Shown here one piece after another: positions 27,054 to 39,300 of a stretch of 64,000 bases of DNA (position 1 is its first letter; each line of letters starts with the position of its first letter). The DNA comes from Caprimulgus europaeus (lineage: Eukaryota; Chordata; Aves; Caprimulgiformes; Caprimulgidae). The translations under genes and the position numbers were made by a program. The stretch covers positions 5,133,054 to 5,197,053 of the forward strand of contig OU015529.1 of assembly GCA_907165065.1 (NCBI GenBank), in the 5' to 3' direction. The notes beneath the pieces are model-generated. The model saw nothing but the letters and a program-made list of their open reading frames with translations, did not search any database and had not been told where the DNA came from.

Positions 27054-30000
27054 TGTATCTTAAAATAAAGAGCTTTTAAAGTGTAGGTTTGACTTATGCT
27101 GGTCTCTGAAACCTCTTGTTTAAGTCCCCAGAGGAAGGCTCTTGCCCTTTTTATCAGTCTCTATCAGAGCTTATCTTGGTGCTCACCACCCTTGACCAAA
27201 AGCACCAGCAGTACTGTGGTGGGCAGATATCTCCAGAACATCTCTGTTCCTGAATGGACCCTGGCCAGGGCTATTGAGATCGTGCACCACACTGTGCAGA
27301 GTTCATCTCAGAGGGCAGTGGTCAAGGTATGGATTTCCTACAGAATCTATACATTTCATACTGAATTCTTAGACAGCATTCTGCAGTCTGAATAGCTCAA
27401 GAAATATTCTTGAAGATACTGCCATTTGAATTCCCTTGGTCTTTAAACTTTTTTCCATGCACAGTGTGAAGTGATGCAAGGAAAGCCAAGAAAGGGCTAC
27501 CAGCCCACTATGTATGAGACACCAACCCTGATAAAGAGCCATATGGGTCAGGAAAGTGCATTCCAGTGTGGTCTCCTTGTGCCAACTCATCCATTAACAT
27601 TTATACTTGGAAGCACTTAGGCCAATGCCATCTTCGCCCAACAGCCAGCAGTACTGTGGAAGAAGTGCTTTGGGCAATATTTGCTTTATTCTTCTTCTGA
27701 CCCTCAGTTCTAAATTGCAATTACAGTGCACATGATGGTTTTAAATATGTTCTTTATATAGCAAAAGCCTTATTTATACTGATGGATTTAAATTCAGATC
27801 ATTCAGGCTAGCTTAAAATGGACCTACCTGATGACTAGTCACCTGAAAAGTTTTCTGTGTTTCACTAGCTGGCACTGCAGTAGCTATAGGATAATGTAGA
27901 GTGATGTGGAACACATTGCAATTACTTTATCATAATAGTGATATGTTTGTTTTAAAACTGTATAGATGTTCTAGAAGTTTGAAAGCATTTCTGCTTCCTG
28001 TATTTAAAGAAATGCCTTTAAGCAGAATGAAAAAAAAAAAGAGTAAAGAACATTAGGGCATTTACTCACAAAAAGTCCTGGAACTGTAAGTTTATTTTTG
28101 AGTTTTTTGCTGTTTGTATGTGCCAGACACAGTATGTAAATCCAGGGTAAGGTGCTGGGTAGTTTGGGCTGGTAAATGTCCCATTGGGACTAGTTAAGTG
28201 TCCCCCACAATTTTCAATTTCTGAAAAGAAGAGTAGATATATTGGTAACATAATAGTATATATAATGAGCCATAAAAAAGAAATTAAAGATCTAAAGTTA
28301 TGTGACTAGCAGGATTCTTTCTCTAGGATTCATTCCTTTGGAAATTATTAAAGGTACTAAAGATAGAACTTCTGTAGAGAGTTTCAGGTCAGATGGATGT
28401 TATACAATGAAACCTGTTGTCACTGTGGTATATCTGATGTCTGAGATGGCATTAGGTGAATTAGCTTTGATACCATGAGCAATTCAGTTACATTGACATT
28501 TCAGGTAAATTAGGTGCTGTCTTGAAAATCTGGTAATGAAGATGCTACACCAACCAAAAGAAACCCTGAGAGATTTTATATTTGAGAAATCTATGAGGCC
28601 TTGGTCATGATTTCTATGGAGGTGCAAAATCTTCAAATCTGACAGAGATTTTAGTTGATAGACAAAGGCAAAATAAAATCAAGTCAGTGGAAACCTCAGA
28701 AAGACAAATGTGGACTAGAAATAATGCACAATTTTTCAGCAACCAAGTTAAGGATGTGGTAACTGCTCTGTAAAATTGAGGCTTTTAAGATCTTAATACC
28801 ATGCCACTCAGATCAGCAGAAGCAAAGGAACTGGTTGTAAGCTAAGACTGGTTTTGTCCAAGCTATTCTTACTTTTTAAGGAAAAAAAAGTGAGAAGTTT
28901 TGGGTTTGTGTGTTCAAGTTTTTGTTGTATAAAAACTTACTGACTTCTGTGACCTGCGCTTGGCAGGAGTTCTGACTAGATGATCATAGTATCTTTCTGG
29001 GTAAATGCTATAATATTTGAAATATGTAAAAGTGGAGTCCTTAGTGCCTTCTTTGCAATCATTTTTTTGAGTAAAATTTAACTGAGGCTCTCTGCCAGTG
29101 CACTATTGTTTTGCTGCCCTGATTTTTTTCCCCCACGCCATTCTCTAAGGCCTGAAGAACTGCATGAGACTAATTAAAGATTCTGTTAATAGTCTGTAAT
29201 TACTATCCTAAACCTTCCTTTAATGGGAAAGTGTTTTTTAATGGTGCCATTCAAATGGTATTTAATATCTGCATTAAATTCAGACTTACTTGTTTCTGGA
29301 GAAAAGAAATAATAGAAGACAAAGAAGTTTCTTGTGAAAACCACTGAGTTTGTTGTTATGTGAAAAGTTAAACTGTCTGCAGATGATTGAAGTACTGGGA
29401 CTGCATCAGTGTCGTTACATACTTGTCCAAGAAGAGGTGAATTAGTTGAGGGACCATCATATATTTTAATACTTTCTGTTTCACAGCTTGAAGAAGGAGC
29501 AAATCTATTTAAAACAAAACCAAAACAACCCACAGTGAGTGGTTTATCTCACCAGTAGATATACAGGCTCTTTGGAGTCCTCAACACGGATTCAATAAGC
29601 ATTTTACTAAAGCAAAGACAAATAAATATTTAAAGGCAATATTTTTCTGTGTGGTCTTCTAATGGAATGAAACAGTATAAAAGCATCTGGAGGAAATACT
29701 TACTTAAAATAGGAGAAAATGAGCCTAATTGTTTGATTTACGTTCCTCTGAATTTGCCAGGTACAGCTCACATTTGCGTTTAGTTCAATCCTTAAGGCTT
29801 TGTTTTGCTCATGAAGTGAAGCACCACAGCGGGGTACACCTGTGGAAGCACAGCAACGACAGAAACCAGCTTGCAAGGAGAACTCTCTCAAGTTTTCTCT
29901 TGCAGGAATGTTTCATCCTGCACTGTGCAAAAAATCTGGGACAGTCCATTGTGAAACAGATGTAAAAATGTTCTACTTATTTTTTTTTTCATTATATGAC

Positions 30001-32354
30001 TGTAGTTTATGAAAGACTCAAATAGTAAAAGAATATTAAAAAGTACTTTTTATCCCCTTTTTCCTAGTAGCAGAGAAAAGGGGAGTTAGGGGAACATATA
30101 TCACAGATGAAGCCAAAGGTGAAACTGGAAATGCCAAGTGATACAGGACACCTCAGCCACTCTTCTCTGCAAGGTTGCTCACCACAAGCACCTCAAGCCT
30201 CCTGTCTTCCCCCTACACTGATTGCCTAAAGATCATTGAATCCAGTTCTGAGGTTCAGCCCTTGACTTAAAAGCTTTTGAGAACCTGTGCTCAGAGAACC
30301 AAGAAGGCTTTTCAGATTTAAGCTTCTAAAGGACCCTGTGTGGGATTCCTGTATGTTTACTGCTGCATACAGTCCTGACTTTCCATCTCTAAAAAGGTAC
30401 TGCTAGACAGGAAAAGCTTCAGAGAATGGCAACAAAGATGATCAAAAACTCAGAATAGCTTCCAGGTAAGGAATAAGTAAATGGACTGGAGCAAAACTGG
30501 GGAAGGGTTTAGAGGGAAAGGGTATGAGGAGAGGCTGAAGTCACTTGGTTTGTTCAGCCTGGAGAAGAGGAGACTGAGAGGAGATCTCATCACGGTCTAG
30601 AACTTCCTCCCAAGGGGAAGAGGAGGGGCAGGCGCTGAGCTCTTCTCTCTGGCCACCAACACCAGGAGCAGAGGCCATGGCAGGAAGATGTGGCAGGCGA
30701 GGGTGAGGTTGGCCATGAGGAAAAGGTTCTTGAGGCAGAGGGTGGTGGAGCACTGGCACAGGCTCCCCAGGGAGGTGCTGATGGCACCAAGCCTGACAAG
30801 ATTCCAGCAGCATTTGGCCAAGGCCCTCAGGGACATGGTGTGAATGTTGGGATTGTCCTGTGCAGGGACAGGAGTTGGACTCCGTGATCCTTGTGGGTCC
30901 CTTCCAACTCAAAATATTCTATAATTCTATGGTGATGATGATGATGGTAGTTTCAAGTTGGAAAAGGGAGAACTAAGTGGGAAAGGAGGTGCTAGAGGTC
31001 TGTAAATTCATGGAGAGGGTTTATATGAGGTATTATCTTCTAACACAGTGTATTGGGTTCCAGTAGCCTGGAATAAAACCAGTAAGTTGTGGTTTTGAAA
31101 CAAACAAAAGTAACTGTCTCTTTGCATGTGGATCTCTGCTGCAGGGTGATGTGGATGGTAAAAGTAAAACATAAACCAGGTCAAATCCATGAAAGAAAAA
31201 GCCTTTGGTAACTACTAAACACAAAGGTAGCATTTTCTCTTTGTTTCAGAAGTCCTGGACCATGTTTATTGATGTCTGGAAGTGTATTCTGAGGAAGTAT
31301 TATTCAGGTTTGTATTCATATTTTTGCCTGAGCATCTTTTCTTGACTGTCACTGGGTTCAGGATGCAGGGCTAGCTGGACTTTCACCCAGTTCTTTTATG
31401 AAAAAATCCAAACCACCCATGGTTGACATCCCTAACATCACTTAATGACTGTTAATAATTTATGAAGTAGTTGCAGAAATGGCCATTGTATAGGAACCTT
31501 TATTTAAAGTTTATAATCCAGTTTGAGCATAAGATCTCCTTTCTGCTTTAATATTAGTCTAAAACTAATGGTCTAAAACAGCAGGAAGAATTTCCTATGC
31601 AGTCTGTGCAGTCCCAGATAGAAAGATCAGGTTTTCTCATGAGTTCCAGAGGGAAAAGAAAGATTTAGGAGAGACCTTTTTCCTCACATATGAAACCTCC
31701 CAATTTTAAGAGCATTACAAGATCAGCTTTGCCCTCCCCTCCCTCTGCATCCCTCTGGACTGCTCTGTAGCCAGGCACCACTAGAGCAGCTCTGCACCTA
31801 CACTTCATTATCCTTCAGTAGCCATCCACCATTAATCAGGTAAATTACTGTTTTGAGCACAGAATCAAGCAACAAATTACTATATTGCTTCTGATTGAAC
31901 AAAGGAAAAATGAGTAAATCTATTTTAAGAAGCAACCATTTCCCAATTAAGTCACTTTGTTCCTGTAACTCCAATGCGGTATTAATTTATAAATGCAAAT
32001 TTCAATTCCAGAGTAGAATATCTTTAAAATAAATTTCTTAAGTTAAAAAAATTATCACAGGGAGTCATATATTGCATTTTTTTTCTTTGTTTATCACTTT
32101 TAACACTTGCTGGCACATTTGGGTGTTACTATTGTGCAGCAGCACCTTCAGATAAGATGCACTTCTAGAGATATGTTTAACATTTTCCTTTCAGTTGCCT
32201 AAAAAATACATATTGTGCAAAAATTAATAAAATTTCATGAATGAAAAAAAAAAGACTAGATTTCCATACCTGTGGATTCTACTGAGTTGTCTTCAGCAAG
32301 AGCTAAAGCAGCTACGAGGGGCAGGAGGAGGAGGATCTGTCTGAGCACCTGCAT
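21856..32354 (-). CDS. CUZD1: CUZD1, CUB and zona pellucida-like domain protein
   Basis: Nine exons in gene order: 32354-32270, 29839-29704, 29504-29290, 28220-28070, 26673-26450, 25290-25118, 24449-24064, 23735-23461, 22028-21856. Phases join without error to 605 aa, near the human 607. Domains: signal peptide [23 protein letters not shown]1 about 32-144; CUB2 about 149-262; ZP about 274-512; furin-type RQKR at 515-518; transmembrane segment about 567-587; cytoplasmic tail of 18 residues. Family knowledge: a membrane glycoprotein of pancreatic zymogen granules and reproductive epithelia, with ZP proteins released or polymerised after cleavage at the basic site. A consensus TATA box lies just upstream. 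No defect was seen. Confidence 0.94.
23461..25290 (-). CDS. CUZD1: CUZD1 ZP domain (exons 6-8)
   Basis: Exon 6 (ZP-N) carries [20 protein letters not shown] and SCGTTKK. Exon 7 carries [28 protein letters not shown] and [10 protein letters not shown]. Exon 8 carries [17 protein letters not shown] and the cleavage motif RQKR. Order and cysteines match other ZP proteins. This intact copy is a useful reference for the decayed ZP exons of the neighbouring DMBT1-like gene. Confidence 0.9.
26045..26361 (+). mobile_element. CR1 LINE 3' fragment
   Basis: From GGACAAATAAGG-side sequence through AAGAAATTCTTTGGTGTGAG and CTGGAAGTGTTGAAGGCCAG to CCCAAACCATTCCGTGATT. Antisense to CUZD1, within its intron. 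Confidence 0.88.
26450..28220 (-). CDS. CUZD1: CUZD1 CUB domain 2 (exons 4-5)
   Basis: Begins [20 protein letters not shown], the classic CUB N-terminus, and continues [28 protein letters not shown] and YRGFSAQY. The four cysteines and the YDG motif are intact. A 27.0-kb (AT)n microsatellite lies in the intron between the two halves. Confidence 0.88.
27014..27048. repeat. (AT)n microsatellite
   Basis: About 17 uninterrupted AT units in a CUZD1 intron. Likely polymorphic. Confidence 0.95.
29290..29839 (-). CDS. CUZD1: CUZD1 CUB domain 1 (exons 2-3)
   Basis: Two exons split the domain in phase 2, as is usual for CUB. Four CUB cysteines are visible (PRCGA, VSCTW, SSCET, GQVCN), along with the IKIYDG strand motif. 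Several NxT/NxS glycosylation sites are present (NVS, NQT, NDT). Confidence 0.85.
30420..30934 (+). mobile_element. CR1 LINE 3' fragment
   Basis: Contains GGAGAGGCTGAAG, CAGCCTGGAGAAGAGGAGAC and CTTCCAACTCAAAATATTC-type CR1 3' sequence, ending in a short GAT-type simple tail (GGTGATGATGATGATGG). Lies in the first CUZD1 intron. Confidence 0.85.
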
Positions 32355-32389
32355 TTTGATGGCAGCTGGCGAGGTGAGGCTTTTAGAAC

Positions 32390-32396
32390 TTTTATA
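32390..32396 (-). promoter_or_regulatory. CUZD1: CUZD1 TATA box
   Basis: GGGGTATAAAAGTTC on the minus strand, about 40 bases before the CUZD1 ATG. This implies a very short 5' leader. A strong TATA box and no CpG island fit a tissue-restricted secretory-epithelium gene. Confidence 0.7.
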
Positions 32397-33882
32397 CCCC
32401 CAGCTATTTCATAATCATCTTGTATTACATGTTATCGTGGAGAGATGCCTTAATCTCTCACTTACTGTTTCTTTTTAACAGATAGAAATGAGAAAGTAAC
32501 AGATGTGCCCATGTTTTTAATGTGTACTGTGTGGAGTCAGTTTAACTGTGGGGTTTTTTCAGCTCTCATGGGTCCGAAGCACATTTTTGAGCTGGTTTCA
32601 TTGAGTGTTGTGATATGAACAGGAATGTTCTGGAAGGAATTGCCAGACTCCTTTGGGAGATGCATTCAGCAGTTTGCTCTTTGCATTTGTCAGCAGGAGC
32701 TTGGTTTTTCCCACTTTCATTTTGACACTTAGGTTGCACTGGGCAAGTCATTCCCTCAGCCCATTGCTGAGGATTCCTCAGGTTGTAAAGGGGGGACTAT
32801 CATAATAGGGTCATCAGGAGTAATAATTTCCTATTGCTGAAGCATTTGTGGATGAACAAGGCCAGATTTATGTTTGGCACAGATTTAAAAGAAGATTGCA
32901 CTGAAACTGCTCTTTGCAGGTAAAACTTTCTTAGTCCTACAGTAACAAATATTAAAATTAAATAAATGAATCAATCTTTCCCTCTTGAGGTTAGGAGAGA
33001 AGCACAGCCCCAAGAGCCTCAATTCTTTCTAGCATGACTCTAATGAGTATTTGTTCCAATATATTTATGCTACTTGGTCTTTCCATAAGGATCAAAGCTC
33101 TTGAAATCCAGAGTATATCCTACTGCAGCAGCAGATACCCAGTCTTTAAATCTTCTAGAGGTTGTGGCAGTGCCAGTGCCACAGGTGTGTTGTTACCCTG
33201 ACCTTGGTCCAGTGCACTACCTGTGTGCTGTGTGGTTCTTTCCAATACAGGGAGCAGGTATCCCACAGCTGTGCAAATAGGTGTTCTTTCAAGTTTACTA
33301 GAAAAGTCAAATTGCAATACAGACCTTCTTGAAACACATCCAGGTACTTTACTTTCATAAACCCAATCTTTTTTGTACAAATTCTTTTTTTTTCTTTTAT
33401 AAAATAACCTGAAATCTGATGCATCTGTAATAATCCTGTGTTTCTAATCTCAGACCTACGCCTTTAAAACAATTCTCTGTTTTTTAACTCACTTCAAGGA
33501 TTTTGAATGCAACTCTCTTCATCACAACAACGGACTTATACTCCCTTTAAATGTGAAGGCTTTGAATACATGTATAAAGATGTTGCCTAGCATTTGAATT
33601 CCCTTTAGCTTCTGGAAATGCTAAATTTGCATTTACTCTCTATAGCCTTTTATTTCTTAAACCCACACACAAACTTGCAAGGAATTTTCAAATGCTACCA
33701 GCCATTTTGTATGTGTTTAAGGTATGAACTGGTGTGTGGAGCCCTGCCAATCAATGCTGTGTCCATCAGAACCAAGAAAAAAAAGCCTATGGCTGTGATA
33801 CCCTGGTGATTTACTCTGGTGGTTACAAGTTGGTGGTCAAACTGTTTGGAATTACTTGTATATGAATGATCAGGAAATTGTA

Positions 33883-34092
33883 TCATAGAATCATAGAATG
33901 GTTTGGGTTGGGAGGGACCTTAAAGCTTATCCAGTTCCAACCCCCCTGCCATCAGCAGGGACACCTTCCACTAGACCAGGTTGCTCAAAGCCTCATCCAA
34001 CCATTCATCACCCACTCTGTATTTATGTTTGGGGTTGCCCCGATCCAAGTGCAGGACCTTGCATTGGGCCTCGTTGAACTTCATGAGGTTTT
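33883..34092 (-). mobile_element. CR1 LINE 3' fragment
   Basis: Reverse-oriented CR1 end beginning TCATAGAATCATAGAATGG. After about 120 bases it jumps to a more upstream CR1 segment (AAGTGCAGGACCTTGCATT), indicating an internal deletion. Confidence 0.88.
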
Positions 34093-34317
34093 CTTGTGCT
34101 GGAGTTGGTAATAACAGACTGGACCTGTAAGCAGCTGGGCTTAGAACTACAAAAGCTGGGGGTGTTCAAACTGCTTTCACATCTTGTGCATTAAGCCCAC
34201 GTTCAGATAGTGTGATGGATTCAGATATCAGGTGGTGCTGAAATATTAACACCCTGCTTTGAATTGCCTCTCCTACCTCAAAAGAAAATGCCCAGCAAGT
34301 CTTCATGAAAGTCCTTT

Positions 34318-34669
34318 AAGATGAGAAAGATGACCTTACTGATGTTTATAAATATTTGAAGGGTGAGTGTGAGGAGGATGGGGCCAGGCTCTTCACAGTG
34401 GTGTCCAATGATAGGACAAGGGGCAATGGGTGTGAGCTGGAACACAGGAGGTTCCGCTTAAACTTGAGAAGAAACTTCTTTACTGTGGTGCCAGAGCACT
34501 GGAACAGGCTGCCCAGGGAGGTTGTGGAGTCTCCTTCTCTGGAGACATTCAAGACCCTCCTGGATGCCTTCCTGTGTGATCTCATCCAGGTGTTCCTGCT
34601 CCGGCAGGGGGATTGGACTGGATGAGCTTTCGAGGACCCTTCCAATCCCTGACATGCTGTGATTCTGTG
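34318..34669 (+). mobile_element. CR1 LINE 3' fragment
   Basis: Forward CR1: TTTATAAATATTTGAAGGGT, GACAAGGGGCAATGGGTG, then the GACATGCTGTGATTCTGTGA terminus. This is a different CR1 subfamily ending from the CCCAAACCATTCTATGA type elsewhere in the window. Confidence 0.9.
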
Positions 34670-35965
34670 AAGGAGAATGACTGTAGGGAAGATGTTTTAC
34701 AATAGTGGACCCTCAGAACAAATTACTGTACATTTGAGTGCGAAGGAACAAGGATTCAGTGTTGTCACACTTATTTACAGGTGTTTTCTCTTACTGCCTA
34801 CAGCCGGGAGTGCAACAGCAGGGAAAATGTGATTTCCAGCACTTTAAGTCATTACCAGTGAGAAGCAGAGCAGTGGAGTTAAGAGTGTGATGGAATGCTG
34901 CATGAACTAAGGATGATGAGGAAAAAGGCTGGCTTGGGTTGTGCATGATGTTCCTGCTCGATGGGGACTTTGGCAGTGACCCTGCTCAACCAATTCCCAG
35001 GTAGAAACACCAGGTTAGAGTTTAGATCTGGAGCCTTCATGGGAAATCTGTGTGATTTGGCATATGAGAGCTGGCTGAGTTATTCATGGAGAAGATGAAT
35101 TTTGGAATGACTCTAGTCACTTTTCTGAAGGGATGAAACATAAAAGGAAAAATTGCTGAAAAAAGTGGAATTTTTTTTTTTTTTCCTGTGTGGCACAGCT
35201 TCTAGCCATCAGACTTCCTTAGTCAGCACAGGGCATCTCATGGTGAGTTTGAATAATCTGTGAATATTCTCCATATGGAAAATGAGTATTGGCCTTAAAG
35301 ATGTTTTTCACAGTCAGGCCACATTCACTAACAAAGTTTAATCCATCTCTTTCCCTGAGGTGACTGATGTCCTCCTATACAATTCTGCAGTCTACAAGAT
35401 ATTTTTCTCTATTGTGAACTGAACATTATTAATTTCCTTTTCTTTTTATTTATTTATTTTCCACTAAGTCATTCTAAGTAGGACAAGTTCACATTAAAGT
35501 GTAGAAACACTTTCTTGGCTCAAAGTGGGATCATTTGAACAGATATGGAAAGAAAAAGGATGAAGCAAATGCTTCTAATGAAGTAAATTTAGATGTGCAC
35601 TTTTTTAATAGTCCTAATCTCCAGTAATAAAACATATGGAAAGGTTGTAACAGCTTATCCTGATTGCAGAATTAAATCTCAGTATGTGTACAATATATTT
35701 TCCAAATATTTTTGACTTCTTACTTAAGGTAATTGCTCAGACATGACTGGTTACAAGGGATGCCTATACTTATTTATGTCTCTTCCTCAGCCCAGAAAGC
35801 AGCACTGTGACATGTGTGTCTGCAAGGCAGGTTAATCTTCCTTAAATGCTCAGTATTTGAGCTATTTGGTACGATGGGGAGAACTGGAAGAACTGTGAGA
35901 GGGAAACAAAGTCTTGAGAAGAAAAATCAGCCAGCTGATCCAATTACTCTTTGTCACTGAAAGCA

Positions 35966-35971
35966 TTTATT
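35966..35971 (-). terminator. Candidate poly(A) signal of DMBT1-like gene
   Basis: TTTATT on the plus strand (AATAAA on minus), about 210 bases after the stop of the last ZP-type exon. It is only meaningful if that exon is still transcribed. Confidence 0.35.
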
Positions 35972-36178
35972 AAAGTTTAGGGTTTTACAGATCTGGAATA
36001 TATATCCAAAAGACCTGAAATTAAGGAACACAAGTACAGTTCAAATTAAAATATCTTTAGATTTTGCACCCTCTAGTATAATGGATTTTTAGAAATTAGT
36101 AGATGTGCACCACAGTGATCACCTATAGAAGTGATCATCATCATGTTATGGTTAGAAGAAGTGTGATTGAGTCTGTTA

Positions 36179-36395
36179 TTATTTGGTGATGATAATAATA
36201 ACGGGGCGTTTTTTTGCACTCCTTTTGCCTCTAGTCTTATAGCCCTGGTAATGTTGGGGAAGATAATTGTACCTGGCACATGCTAATACTTGGCACCGTA
36301 GGCAAACTCTTGGGTATATGTGAGGTCTGAAATTGAACCGGAAAATCCTGTTGCCTGGTGAATAGTAGCTCCCACAGGTTGGGTCCCTGACACAC
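36179..36395 (-). pseudogene. DMBT1: ZP-C exon remnant of DMBT1-like gene
   Basis: After acceptor TTTTCTCAG, the frame joined to the previous exon in phase 2 reads [30 protein letters not shown] and a basic RGKRS like the ZP cleavage site, then stops at 36181-36179. The final ZP cysteine pattern is disrupted (no SRC...GC pair as in CUZD1). It is open for 71 codons, so decay is recent or it is still partly used. Listed as a remnant because the exon upstream is broken. Confidence 0.5.
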
Positions 36396-39300
36396 CTGAG
36401 AAAAGAAAAAGGGAAAAAAACCCACATGTAATTGTCATACAAAAATTGTGATGTGGTCACTAAGCCCATTTGTTTCATTGGTTACAAGAAACTTTGCTTC
36501 AGAAATTTCTGCCTGTGATGTTAATCCCAATTCACAGCACAGAACTCCTGAACATGGGTGCAACTATATGGAATTTAAATATGTATGTTGGTATAATATG
36601 TAACAACATCTATAAATATCACACGTGTATGTAAATGTAAAGCACCATTTAAAGATGAAAAAGAGTTACTGTGTAGACCTGTTATTTTCTGACGTTATTT
36701 TTTAGTTCAGCCTTAGAATTTCTGAAGAGCTATGAAGAAACAATTCCATATCCCAAATCAACCCAAACCCCTTTAATCTGATGCTTCATCCTTCTCTAAA
36801 TTTTTTAGATAATTTGTGAAATACTTTCTGAGAATTTATACCAATTCTTCTTCCCTAGTACAATATTACAGTGAATTATACATAAAAAGCTAACTGACAA
36901 AACTGGGGTTTTTTTGTCCTGGTTCATTTAGAATCCTGCTGCTTCATGCAAGTGGGTAACTCAGATGTGTTTCAGGATTGTGTATCTTTGGTGTATCTAC
37001 TTGTTCTCCATATGAAGTCAATCACGTGTGAGGAATTATTGTGAAATGGTTGTTGAGGTATTTTCCTTACTCTCTTCTGACTAAATTTGATGCCACAGTT
37101 GTAAAGTCAAGAGGACTCCTAGAGACCACACAAGTGTCTGTAAATAGCATTGGAGTTGGCTCTGTGCTGTAGATGGTAGCACGAACAAACAGATCCTGGT
37201 TTGGCTGAACATAGTGTGATGAAGCCCTCACCGAATTGGAAGAAGATGGTAAATCATAAAAGGCAAACTTGGCAATAAATCATCTAGCTGGAGTTTCCTG
37301 GTATGGAGACTCTGTAACACTGGGTATCATTTGGGCACCAGCATTCCTGTGTGTTTTGCAGTTGAGGTGGGGCAGGAGAATGTGTATTTATTTCTGCTGT
37401 AGAACATGCCAGAGATGGATCCTTCCACTGTGTTGGAATAGGTCCATCAATAGACAGGCAGCAAGAGTGCTGCAGAAATAGAATTATTTTGCAAAGTTTT
37501 ACTATGATTAGTAGTTGGTAATATGGGTGTGAGTGATTAGTTAAATTGTGTTGTAGCTAAATGTTTGAAGGGTGTAAGAATCGAGTGTAAAACCACGTTT
37601 GGGGTGCCCCAGTTTGGCTGGGCCACATCATGGACATGAATAAATATTTACCCTTGTAATTTTACACTTGGCATCCCAGGTCTCCTCGGTCCACAGAGGT
37701 CAAGTAAGTATCTTAGTAACATCAACCGTGCGTATTTAGGCAGATAAGGAAGGTATTCTGGAGAAGAAAAAAATTAATGTTAATAAACTATATGTAAGCA
37801 TGTGGTATCCCCAGGTTCTCTGCCTGCTCCCAGCCTCTCCTGCTTCCTCCTTTCTTCTGTGCTCAGATACCTTCTGCCATTAAACTGCCAGGCTTTCCCA
37901 ACTCATATCTCCTACTCAGCACATACTGCCCTTAGGAAGAGAAGTCATCAAAAAGAAGAGTGAGAATGCCTTACCTGGGTTTATAGGTGCTGAGCCTGGT
38001 TTTGGATAGACTTTTAATGGGGAAAAAAAAAAAGAAAAAGGAAATAAGTGAGACTGAATGAGGAAAACGTGTGCTTTTCTATAATCAATTAATAGGCCTT
38101 GTATCTAGCTGAGGAAAGCTGGGTACAGGGAGGATTAAGGAAATATTCATAGCAACGTTTCTGAGGAAGAGAGTTGTCATGGACAAAGGGCTTGTATTTA
38201 AAAAATTGTAGGGGCTTGAGTACTAAAGATGCCATATTACTAGCATTAATAGGAACAGGATTTAATTCTGTTTGTTCCCCTGCATAGGCAGATAGTCCCA
38301 TGCTCAGATGTTTTGCATCTGAAATTCAGTTTCCTGTATGTTGTCAACACGAGTATGGATGTTTTACTGGGGCAGCCAAGTGCCCTTTATCCATGTGTAG
38401 CTGATAGGGCCAGACTTTAAAAGAGAACCTTAGTCTGCTGTGGAAGCATCTGAGGCAGAATATTTTCAATTAATGAGCATAACCTGCAATTCAGATTTTT
38501 GGAGAGGTAAATCCCATTGTAGTAAATGTGAGGTTGAAAGTAAATACCACTGAATATGTCAGAAGGATTCCCACTGACTCAACTTCCAGTGGGGATGCAA
38601 CTTTGAAAATGCAGGGAGGCTGACTTTCTAGGAGTGGGATGATCTAGAAAAAAAATCTGAATTTATACTGGTATAATGTGTCTGTCCCAGCGATTTCCCC
38701 TTCTCTAGTACTTTCATCAGTGCAGATATTTCTCCCATATCCACACCAACATTTTCCATGCATTGACTTGCATGGAAGCCAAAGGAATTATCCCTGAAGT
38801 GAAATATTAGATCCATAAGATTATGCACACACTGGAGACAGGTGCCAACACATCATTGGATCCTGACTTTGATAGAGAAGCAAGGATGTAAAGCAGAGTG
38901 ATGCTGCATTACTTACAAGTGGTAATGGCTGCTGCTTCAGGAGTTGGAGACACTAAAAGAGCAGATGAGTTTGTTACCATGAGAAAATTAAATTAAACTG
39001 TCCGTGTTTTAAATACATTGATGAGCATTAAACTGTTCACCGTGGTTCAGGAAATGATCAGAAATAAATACCTGCTTTTTCAGCTGTCGTGGACTTGGTT
39101 GGGACTGTCAAAGAGAAAGTAAAAGCCACACTTCAGGAACTGTTCCAGTGTTGTGTGAGCAAAGCAAGGACTGATAATGGGGAGGGAATCAGTTTATTCC
39201 CAGGATGAAGCATTAGACCAGTTCTACTAAAGCTGAAGTCATACACACCTGCTGCTTCAGGAGTTGGGCTTTCTGCAGGGGCTGATGTGAGACATGAGAG

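Larger units (their letters stand above)
32397..36178. other. Intergenic region CUZD1 to DMBT1-like
   Basis: Holds two CR1 fragments in opposite orientations (listed separately), a T-run near 35170 and the presumed 3' flank of the DMBT1-like gene. No exon was recognised. Confidence 0.5.

Noticed and set aside
30541-30912. Overlapping open frames on both strands near 30.5-30.9 kb
   Set aside because: They lie entirely within a CR1 3' fragment with no splice or domain evidence.
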